Source: Acanthaster planci
Taxonomy: Eukaryota; Echinodermata; Asteroidea; Valvatida; Acanthasteridae
Direction of reading: 5' to 3'
Length of the DNA stretch: 64,000 nt
Assembly: GCF_001949145.1 (NCBI RefSeq)
Contig: NW_019091413.1
Coordinates: forward strand, 620,040-684,039
Both the position numbers and the translations under genes were made by a program. The notes under the pieces were generated by a model. That model had not been told where the DNA came from and ran no database searches. It saw only the letters and a program-made list of their open reading frames with translations. This document shows, one piece after another, positions 22,501 to 34,500 of the stretch (position 1 is the stretch's first letter; each line of letters opens with the position of its first letter).

Positions 22501-25500
22501 CATTAATGTTTGTGCCTAAGAACTAATACTTAAACTCACTGTTAACTAGCAGCACATACATGTAGATGTAACACCACATTTGAAGTCTACACGATATTTC
22601 TAACTTTGCTTCAAACTGTATTTCTTAAAAAATAATGTGATGTTCAGATTTTCCAGCTTCTCAAGAAGTTTGTTTTGTACACTCCTTGTTGATGTTAAAG
22701 TTTGCAGCACCTCCTCTGCTTGAACCGAAAGATGTAAATCAGACTTGAATCATTATTCTTGTTTCCATGAAGCCATGGCAGTTACTGTGACTCCTTATCA
22801 CATTATACTCCAGTGACTTTTGTGCCTAATTATGCAATGCTAGAACAATTGGAAAAGAAAACTGCAAGTGAAATAACGATCATTCAAAAGGGTCTAAATG
22901 ATGTGCATGTTTTTCACTTGCCGTTACACGTTTCTTCCTTGTAAAAAACTTCCTTCAATTAAAACCAGTTTTCCAGGTGCCCTTCCAATATCATGTGGCA
23001 ATTCCTTTCTTCCTGGAGAAAGAATCTAAACTGAAACTCTGACACAACTTGCAAAGTCTCAGGGAGCCCAGCAAGACTTTTAAAGACTTCCAAGCACAAT
23101 AAAGGGCACACTTACGCTCCAGGCCCATCCCATGTCCAAGTAAATGTGTCCAGATCATTCTTGTACTGTACTGCCACAGGCTGCACTGGAACGCCAGGGT
23201 AAAAGGCACCTGTAACACGACGAGACAGGATAAAACTTGGTTAAACAAATCTTGTGCAACTTGAGCACCATCTCAACAAGAAAATAAGCTTGACAAATAA
23301 TTCCTGACTACTCCTTTGAGCCTCGAATTGAGAACATGAAATGAAACAGATGCAGAAAGTGTTGAATGTTATCCAAAATGACTGAAAGCAAATAAAAGCA
23401 ACAAAGACACGACATACATGTATTTAAGTTCCTGCTAATGTGTACCATTCTAAACAAACTTAGTGTACATGTACAGTTATGTGAAAGTACATAATCCCTC
23501 AGAAGACTTTAAAGAGAATTCTTCTGAGGGAGTGAAAATAGTTGACACAATTATAATTACTGTGGCAAGGAAGGGGAAGGGATATGAAGGGACTGACTGT
23601 ATGGAAGTCATAAAAGAAATGTCATTTGTGATAAACTTCCACTCTTACAGTTGGTAAGCAGAAAAAAATCAATGCGCTTTGGGCAGTTTGGAACAACCAC
23701 CTGCGCGTTACTGGCTGAAATATGTGATATGTAAGAGCACTTATTGGCGTGTCTGTGCTAAAGGGTCCTTTATGACAAATTGCAATGAAAGGTCCTTATT
23801 CAAAAAGGTATTTGAAAATGAATTTGGGCAAGAAAACTGGTTGAAATTGATATATATTAGCCTGAAAACTAGTTTTATAAATGAATGTAAAACGAAATTG
23901 TAGTCTGTTTTAACAAAATCTTTCTTCCATACTCAGACTAATGACCTTTTAGCACTGAGCCTATGCTATTATAGTTCTAAACTGATTTGTGACTTTTTCT
24001 GTAGTGAAATTTGGTCCAAGTGAACACAATGTAGGATACAGAAGCAGACCGCACCATGGATGATGCTAGGCAATTGTCACCATCACTCTCAATATATTCA
24101 ACAGCACTGAGGCATAGCCAACACCTGTCAGGCTGCCAACGCTTTAAATAGTGGTACCCCTAAATTAAAAATAAACAAACTGCATTGCAACATTCCCAAA
24201 GGACTTTAAACCTAAGAGGATACCCTGGAAAAATGGCCACATTGCTAGCATTTCAATCACCATAGGCCGTTCTGAGGAACAAAAGTTCATGCACTCTTTG
24301 CTCTACCCCTGTCTTTTTTATCAAAATTCAGGGCACGGCATACAAAATTCATGAAAGCGTACTTTATGTGAAATTTGTACTTGAATTTCATGGTATCATG
24401 CTACCAAAGTATATATGGTACACATGGTTCCAGCTGGGAAATTTTATACAACAGATTATGTTTTCAGTTAATTTGTACTTTTTTCAGGTAAAAATTTTAA
24501 TGCAGTGCAATGCACAATTGCTTGTAAATAATAAGCCATTTGCGAGTTAAATTTGAAAAAATTCTGGTATACTGAGTTATCTGATTGCACATAAACATAT
24601 CAATTTGAATTCCCAAGACTGAAGACACTGTTGCTATATCTCGTGATTCGGGGCAAGCTTTTGCTTAGTGACCACCATCTCTGGAATGGACTGGTTCCTT
24701 TGTGCCCTTCTTTACCATTGAACACAGTGTATTGTTGCAAGGCGTCTCTTATGTAACTAAGCAAAAGCTTGCCCCAAATCACGAGGTATAGCAACAGTGG
24801 CTTTAGTATGGAGAATTCCAATTATTATGTTCATGTGAATTTAAAGAACTCAGTGTACCAGATTTTATTCAAATTTAACTCGTAAAAGGCTTATTGCAAT
24901 TGGGTGACAAAAGTGACTAACGTTGGGAACCTTACATACACTGAAATCATTGGGGGTCAAGACAGAGTACTTGATGCGGTTAACCTTCAAAGACATGGGC
25001 ATTTCTTTCTAATAATGGCTTACAGTTTCATTCGTAACACTTTGCTTTAGATATTAATGTGAAGCTGCACATGTTCTAAAAATGATGGCAGTGTTCAAGG
25101 ATTAGAATAATATTCTGATGGCATTTTAAAATGTGTAAAGCCTCTTTTGTCCTCATTTTCAGCCTACAAAAGAAAGCTTGTTCCTAGTCTATTTTAGCTG
25201 TAGTTGTCTAGAACTAGTCACCATCTAACCTCCTTTGAATGTGATGAGGCAAGAGCCATTTGTACAGGTGCCTTCTGGGAAGATGACAATCTGAGGCCAC
25301 TGGCTGTCCGGCTGACATCGTCTCTTGATCTCCTGTATGGTCTTGAGACGCGAGTTGGGATCCGTCCTTGAGACATAGACCGGCTGAAGGCTGTCAACCA
25401 AAGCTGGATACGGGAAGAGGGGTAAATTGGCATGGGGGAACACTATTACACAGACTTTGGCAGCAGGAATTCGAAAAGGGCCAAGCCAAATGGTAACAGA

Positions 25501-28500
25501 ACATGAACAAAGTACGGTGGGCCAAAAGAGCAGTACCAAGTGCAGCAGAACTCTGCATTAGGCTAGCATCAGTATTTTGAACCATGTAATGCAGATTGTA
25601 AATGATACCATGATCTCTACTCACAAGTGAATGGAAGGACCAATTTCTTTATGGGCACTGTTTTTGACATTTGCACAGTGTTGTTTGATGCATATGCACA
25701 GTACAAGTACACCAATTTCCAACTTGATGTGCAGCAATCTCAATGTGGATTTACATCTTTTTCACCAGTGTTTTAAATTTTAAGTGAGTGGCACAGTTAC
25801 CAACAAGGCAGTGACTTACAAATATATCTTGAATACTGAAACAAGAAGACCAAAAGATGTACAGTTTTTCATATCCAGTGTTTCTGCCCTTGGTGTCTCA
25901 CACTCTTTTGCATGTTGGCCAATGTTGTCCTTGGCCTCAACCTTGCACAGGGATACATTCTTCCTTTGAAAATAACTATAAATTTAAAGCAGGAATAAAA
26001 TTGTAACTGATAACGTGTTATGCTACTAGTAACTCATGCCAATAGTGATAGGATCTCTCAAAATCAATGGACACAATGACTAATGTGTGCCTTGCATGAG
26101 GTGATGTGTCTAAAATCAGAGTCATGTAACATTTTGTCAATTACAATCACCAATTAAACAATTTCAAGCTTGTTACCATTTGGCCTAACTCACTGCATGA
26201 AAACGAGCACACGAGACAAGATGCAATTGTCAGAGAAGGTAAGAGATGAACAAATGACAATGGCAGGCAGTATCCAAAATGGTGTAACAAAATGGTGTAC
26301 TGAGAAAGTATTTGACATACTAACACTGCCTGCTGCAAGGAGTGGATTTGTTTGATCTTCCCTTCACCAGGCCATTTAATACTTAGGAACCTGTTGAGGG
26401 TTTGCATGGCTGCTACAAGTACCTTGTGGGCCAGTGCTACTGTTGTATAGTTTATGCACAAAGGAGGTTTCCCTGTTGAACAAAGAACTTCGCCTCCCCC
26501 AAGATGGCTCCTACGCAAAGCTTCTCTACTAGTATTGTTGTGACAGTTGAAACTCATCACACTGGTTTCAAAATGGTTTGGCTATACACGTTCATACCAA
26601 CGGTTTGCTTTCAGCAATCTTCCCCCCCCCCAACTGCAAAAAGATTTCTTTATAAAAATAATTGAAGACACTTTGCTAACAAAGAATAGCAATTTTGTTT
26701 TATCAAGTATGCTCCGCAAAGAAAAAAATATTAAATCTCCTTGTAAATTGTGAGTTGTAGACAGCGGAAGAATAAAGAAAACGGCGAGAGATAATAAATA
26801 GGCCCACTCTGTATACATGTATGTAAACATGTACACAGACAATGCAGCTGGACAGCAAGATGACAATCACAGACAGAGAGATGGGCAGAGGAGGATACAT
26901 GAGGGGGAGATGAAACAGAGAGACTCGGTCAGGTGCTGTGAAAACATTGAAAGAATGGAATGGAGACAAATATGCAAATTCCAATAGTCAAAGGAAATCA
27001 ATCTATCCATGCACCTAGTTTCCCATGCACAGGCCGAATGCAACAAATGTAAGCATGCAACTGCATGCACTCTCTAGACTACTGAAATGCAGCATTTTGG
27101 ATCACAACAAGAGTAGACGTCTACTTCTGTATAATCAAGCATCTATCGCTACATGTTGTGTAAACTGTCCTTGGCGAATGATCACAGTGCGTGTAATGGT
27201 TGTTTAAAACCAACCATCCTCAAGGTGCTTAAATAACAAGGGATGCATTACCTGGCATATGGCCACTTAAAATTTGAAAAAAAAAAGACTTACTTTCAAA
27301 CTGATGAGTACTGTACGTGCTCAGACTATAATGCCACATATGAACATGAACTGCACATACCCAAGGCTACAAAGACTGAGTCTGTTTCAGAAACTCAATG
27401 CATACAAGGATATACATGTACATGTATTCCTGAGAGCTTTATAATTTTGAATCAATGAATCCCCCCCAAAAAATTGTAATGGTGATTGAAATCACTCGTC
27501 AGCATAAAAGATACACTTCATGTACATGATGATAACAATCAAGGACTATGACTCAGCTGCAGAATGGAATGTGCACCCATGATGCTTTGTCACAGCTGGT
27601 CCCATCTTTGCAACCAATCTGAGGCAGATGCTACCAATGTTGCTGCTGTTATGGCCACCTGTTCTGGCCATCTGTGGTTAGTACAACTACACGTACAAGT
27701 ATGCGACACTCATTCATACATGTACATGTACAATTGTACATTGACACCTACATGGACTGCACCCAGATGCATGGATATGTAACATGTATGTTATACACTT
27801 GCAATGACTGCTGCCGTTATCATATTATACTGCTTTTGTTACTTCAGTTGTATACTGTCACTGTTGTTCACCTTCCCCAATTAAATATACATGTACTACA
27901 GTTTATGAGTAAGTGTGCCAATGCCAGCCCTTAAATGAATGTCATGTAGCCTTCATGTCTCCTCAGGCATTGTGTTCATTGTCTTATCAAGCCACCTGTG
28001 CACCTGTCCCAAGGACAGGCAAAATGATTTCCAGACAGGCAGTTTTTGCTTGTATAAATTTACATTTACCAGTCTTTAGCACTGGTGAATGTAGTAAACA
28101 ATATTCAGATTTCCACCCAAAGCACTGGGGGTACAATGGAAACAGGGGCTTGTCAAACAGCATCAGTAAGGGGTTTTGGTTTCACACTTCCTGCAGGGTG
28201 CACACAGCCAGTTTTTTTACACTGCATGAGCAAGGACAGGTACATAATTCAATCCTAGATGAAATCCTGACTGTAATCAAGGGCACAAACAAGTGCTAAA
28301 CACTACCAAGATGACAACTACGGCTACTACTACAGGCCACTACGTACTGTATCTATCTTCAATGGTGTTACTTATTTTTCCACCCATCCACTCCAGACTG
28401 AACACTACCTTTCATGTTGAAGATGCATGTAGTGTACAGTTTTGCTTTAAAATAAGCTTCCATTTACTGCATACAATTGGAAGATAATTTGCACCACTGT

Positions 28501-31500
28501 TAACCCCACCCATAGTGTTATGGATCCAAGTATATCTGCACAGGAAGTACTGAAGGGTAATGGCCATTACCCTAACTTCCTGGCACCGTACTTGTCATGT
28601 CACAATACAAAGGTGCATATTCTACCAGGGAAGTACAATGTACATTAACTGGGTATACATGTGTGTTGTGAAACAGTATTTGATTAAAAATGAAAACTAA
28701 ATAAAAAATAAAACTTTTAAATTATTTATACATTTCTATTAAGAGTTGGTTAAATAGTTACACATCCAATTAGGATGTATAAATCAAATCTTAACCACTT
28801 GCTGCCGGGTGGATTTTTCTTGAGCAAGACAAGATGCCGGCTCATTTTCAAGATTTTCCGTTTTCAAAATTCTTCAAAAATTCATCATTTTATTTAATGG
28901 CTGTTTATACCAAAATGAAGGACTCTTTGGACACTATTCTAAAGCTGACAGGTAAAATTCATTGCCTTCTAAATATTTTAGCCAGGCCTGCAGCCTTGGA
29001 AAAAGAGCCCAGATTGTGCGGTGTTATGTAAGATTCTTTTGTTCCCGAAACAAAACAGCACAGTGCACTGCTGACCTCTTTTCAATAGGGGCCAGAGTAG
29101 CATGCAGCGGTGCTGTGTGGCTCATCGCTGCGGTGGTGGAGAGCTTTTCTCCCCGGTGGTAATTCGCTCGCTCTAAATGCCTCAAACCGTGGTATACTGT
29201 TTCAAAACAAGACTGGATTATCTCCACTATTGAGAGCAAAAAAATGTCGGTAATGCCCAGCAGCTCAGTCTTTTGTGCTGAGCAGGGACTTTTGTTATAA
29301 GGCCCAACTCTTTTGTCCCAGTTCCGGGCTCTCCGGCTCTGCATATAAAGCGGGTTGCCCGGCAGGGAGTGGTTAACATCTGGCAGAGAGCAAGGAGAAT
29401 ATAATTCTGGCAAGTTCAAATATAGCCAACCGTTTCCTACCGGTAGTTCGTTCTTGATGAATAAAAATCGTGTTTTCCACCTGTAAACACCCCCCCATCC
29501 TCAGGCCATTGAAGGCACCTTGTCCTTCAACTCTAGGGGAAAAAGAGATACAGCAGTGCTGTACTTACGCCAATAACATTCACATACTTTCACAGTCAAG
29601 ATGAACTTTTTAGGTCAAAAACATTCAGGGTTTGATATCATTCCCACAGTATACAGTACATCTTGTGTTCCTTCAAGAGCCTGCAGTTCTACAATTTATA
29701 TTTTACAGGCCAGAAAGTTTGGACACTGGATGTGGCAAGAAAAACTCCTCCAAGTGAAAGATTTCCAACTTTTTTCTGCCAGAATGAAAGTTACAGTATA
29801 GTTCTACTGAGCGAAGGGTTGACAAGTCTGGACTCTTCTTGTTTCTCTTAACCTCTTGGAACAAATTTTAAACTTCAGTTATCAAAAGTGCATTTTGAAG
29901 TTGGTTAGGCCTGTAATTCTCAGAAGCATACCAGTATTACAATAAAAATTAACATGAAATATGAAATGTGTCTCATTGCAACTGTGCGCATGATAGAGAC
30001 AGGACACTGCAGTCACCCCAACCTTGTTGGCAGATGATCCCTTTAATATGTGTGAAAATGAATGCATGGAATAGCAGATCTTATGGGTGATACAGATTCC
30101 ACACATGTTAGCATTACAAGACAAACATAACACCAGCCGGACAGCCTCAGATTCTCTGTACATTTACTGTGTAAAAGTGTATTACTGCCCAAGTAGGATT
30201 CATACAAAATGAATCTGATTTGCATTTAATTGGAAAGCATGTTCAGCCCAGGGTTGTTATTTCTGGTTAATAGTCTTGGAACAGAAGAAATGGAGCAATG
30301 TTTGAGTGCGAGGTGGGGACAGCATGCCCAATACCGGTACATGTTGCCATGGAAATGGGCATTCAGGGTATTTTTTTAAATGTTTCAAACTGTTCAAATC
30401 TTTACACAATGTCCAAACAGAGGTTGGGCCTGACTGGTCATATAAAGACTTTGCGGGTATAACATTTGATATCAGTGCTTAAGTGTGAAATTCAAACAAT
30501 GTGGGATGATTGTTCTGGGCCTAATTTCATGGCACTGCTTACCGCAGAATTCCATGCTTATGATCTCCATTCTGCGCTAACCGCGCTAACAGAAAACTTC
30601 TGTGCAAACCCTTTAAGCACAGAATCCTTACCTAAGGGATGTACACATGTGCAAAAGCCAAAATTTATAGAGCACGAAAGTGAATACATGTATGTCACAT
30701 GCACAGTTTTGTTTGTAATAGGCATTAGCACAAGAACCAGCGGGTGAACCAACATGTGCACGTACTCCATTCATTTGCACCACACTTCCTAGTTCAAAAT
30801 GTCACACATCGGTGCTCCACAGAGGAAAAGATATTTAAAGACAACTTCTGAAATCTTCCTATATAATGTGCAACCTTGGTAACTGGCAAGTGCTGAAGCC
30901 TACCTGGGCTGCCACACAGAGAAACACAGTGACAAACTGTACAGAGAACTGACGCCATCCTGCTTTTCACAACACCTACTTCCGAACAGGGGCACCCTCC
31001 CGTTTTCTTCCCTGGACACCCCACTGACGACCCCATGGCACGCAAACACTATGAGCGCATCCATGTAGCTGCTGTGGGGTGCCAAGACCAGGATATGAGC
31101 CTCGGAGGGGCTTGCCCGCACACCTCTGATCTCGATCCAGTGGAAACCCAGGAGGAAGATATGAACTCGGCCGAGTTTCATCACAAAATCCTGCATACTT
31201 CTGTAACATGGGGAGAAAAGGGGAAAACACACACGCATGTAGAATGGGGGACGAGGTAAACAATAGGTGGACATTTTCATGTAAAAAAAACCAAAATGAA
31301 AGCACAAATCTTACTAGGGTTTCAAAGTTTTACTCAAAATGGAACTTGAGTTAGAAATGATAAACAACTGTTCAATGATCACCATCACTGTGCAGTTCTG
31401 CCTGAGTGTCTTCTCGACAGCAGGCCACTTCAGTTAAAAATCCACATTCTCAGTCTGGGGGAGGGGGCAAACTCTGGACTTCCAACTCTATATGTACATA

Positions 31501-34500
31501 TATTCAGATGCCCAATCACAGTACAAGTACATATGTGCAATACTGTCAAAAGTGTGGAAAGTTGAGGTTTGAGTAGGATAACACGTTGGGGTGCTACGTA
31601 CACAGAACGTACAAGTTATAACACTGAATGCAAAAGTTGAGAAAAAAAATTAATGCACAGTGGCAGACTTCACTCAATATTTTACCTTCAACTCACCAAA
31701 AGTGCCAGCATGATGTTCAGGCTGAGAACTACACCTGTATATGTACATGTATATATATACGTGTATATATTTCTAGGCAAGGCAGGAGAACACCGTCCAA
31801 AATGACCCAAAAACTATCCTACTGTACATGTATGTGCTCAATTACCCATGTCAGTTCTTGTCAACAACAACAAAAAATAATGACATATGCCAAAAACATA
31901 TGTCATAAGTTCCTTCTCTGAATGTCATTTTCAAAAGGATGCTGTCAAGAAAAAGGCAGAGTTGCAGCTTGGCATGCTCAGGGTGGTTTCAAATTGGCCT
32001 GCCTTTATGTGCTGTGACAGAGGTACTGTAAGACTGGTACAAACATCTCCCAACTGTGACTTTGTCCAGTAAATGTTGGGAAATTACTGTCAGCCAGTCT
32101 TACAAATGGTTGCACACTGCCTGGATATCAATCCCCAGGGAACTTTAAGAGATCGATTCACATAACCACCATGCTTCAGAGTTAATTCCTGCCTACATCT
32201 GAGTTTGGTGTAAATGTAAGTTGATTGAATTCCATTCAGGCACTAACATTGCCAAAGCCTACCGCACTGGATTTATCCTAACTATTGAATAGATAATATT
32301 AAAAAGAGAACTTTACTCTCGGAAAACACACGCAGGTAAATTACTTGCTCCAATGAGCAAAGGTACATGTAAATGCCCATTCATACTTGGCATGAAAGTG
32401 AACAGGAATGCGAAATCTTGTCAAATCAAACACTGGGGCTGTGAATTTGCCAAAGTTGAATGCATTTCAACTCCAGTGAATTTTCCAGCAAATGCTTCAT
32501 AGCATCAATTCACTTCAGTATAGCGTTCATCTGAAGTATAAACTGGCCTAAAGTGCTTTACATTATTCAATTACAACTTTAAATAAACATGGAACCTTTC
32601 AGTAGAATGTGCATACTAGAATGTGCATACTGGTACCGGTACATCACAATTGACTCTTCTATTTTGATGACCCATCTTAATCAAAATCAACCAATCCTGA
32701 AACAGGGCAGAGCAAGAAAAAAATTGTCCTCAATTCCTTCATGATACACAAGCACAATATCTATGCACGCACATGTAGACAGTATTGTTTAACTGAGAAA
32801 CAAAGCAGATGGGGAAATGTGGGGGAAGAACGAGACAAAGCACTAGCATGCAGCTACCACAATTACACCACTACACATACTGTACATCACCACTGTGACA
32901 TGCAAGATTATCAAGACTTATTTTCAATCTCTACCACCATGCAACAAGTGCAAGACTACCATGTTGAAGCACACAATTAATGTACACATGTACATGTATA
33001 ATATGTACTAATTATGTTCCAAGCAAAGGTCTTTTGGAGTTGATTAATGTATAATGTTTCGTAGAAACCAGCTGCCTAGAAGTCTAAGGTCAGATACACA
33101 TCAGGCTGTGAAGATTGGCAAAAGCAGGTTCCCGAGGGAAGGGGAGGTCTTAGTCTGCATACATGGGACAGTTTGCTTGAAACTTACAGTACTGCAAAGG
33201 AACTTTCACCACACACTTTTTACGCGTACTGTAGCAGCATGCAAGACTGTAAAAGTGTAGCACAAAGTGTGGGGATGGGGGGTGGCAAGTTACATATTAG
33301 CAACCAAATGACTGCATTTTGGGAGTTGGTTTATTTCCACACGTGGATTGAATGGCATTCAAGGTTAAGGTGGGTGCCGGGGGGGGGGGTATAATGTCCC
33401 TCATGAGTACTAGCTTTGTTACACTGTGCTAATAGATCAAGAACATCAAAGTACATGTACATGTACCTTGTATGGTACAAGGTACCATGTATGACCAGCG
33501 CAAGCTTTCCTCTCAGACCAACATGTAAGATTGAGGTGGTTGAACTTGCACTTTTGTAGCACGCATAGTGCTTGACAGTGCTCCACATACTGCAACTTGG
33601 TGACACAAAATGCAAAAGGAAGCAGTAGAGTGAAGCCAAAGTACACGTATTTCAGATTTGTTTCAGTAAACCTGCCTAGAGATTTTTTCCACAATAAGGT
33701 GACGTAAGTAGTACATGTAATGTACTGTAAGCCATCACAGTTACAAACGACTGAACATCAGCCACTGCAATACATTCCGTAGAGTAAGCCTGCCCCTTGT
33801 AACATGTCTCACTGCCTGGGTTCAGAGAAATACCAAGACTCAATCTTACTGTTGCCTGATAACCAGCATGATACATGGACACAACGTAACTTAGACAACC
33901 AGACAATGTGAAAAACCAACATGCTCAGGCAGAGGGAACAAAAAACAACGGAATCAACATGCAACATAGATGTATGAGCCAAAAAAAAGTACGGAAACAT
34001 TTTGAAGATGCTGTGATCCTATAAATTACTCCAAGGCATCAATTGGCTTTTATGATGCAGTTTTCCCGCCGATTTGTCAAACCTACGTACGTCCAATTAG
34101 AGGGTAATCTTTCATCCCCGTTTTAGCAATCACCGTCGGATACCCCATCACGTAGAACAGCAAACCGTCAAAGATGGAGGTGTGGCATGCAGCCACGGCT
34201 ATGGGTGCCTCCGATGGTGGGGCTTGCGTGCCCCGTATGTCCACTCGGTGGAAGCCCATCACGAAAAACAATGCCCGGTACACAAAACCCACTGGAAATC
34301 TGCGTAACAAACTGTGTTGTGGAGATGCACAGAAAGAAAGGGAGAAAAACCACAAAACAGAAAAACAAAAACAAACACAGCTTAATGTGGTGAGCCATTC
34401 AAATGACACTGTAACTGCACTGACTAGCTCAAGAGTGAATATGAGTGGTACAAGTAGTGTATCAAAATGTTTAACCAGGCAAGTCACAGAAACCACCTCC

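Noticed and set aside
30900-31307. Minus-strand open frames extending beyond exon 3B
   Set aside because: Only 30980-31200 is bounded by good splice sites and matches the family. The extensions and the second overlapping frame are intron read-through or a shadow.
34300-34300. Alternative acceptor GCAG 11 bases inside exon 3A
   Set aside because: It would give a 210-nt exon that breaks the frame with exon 4 and loses the length match to exon 3B.
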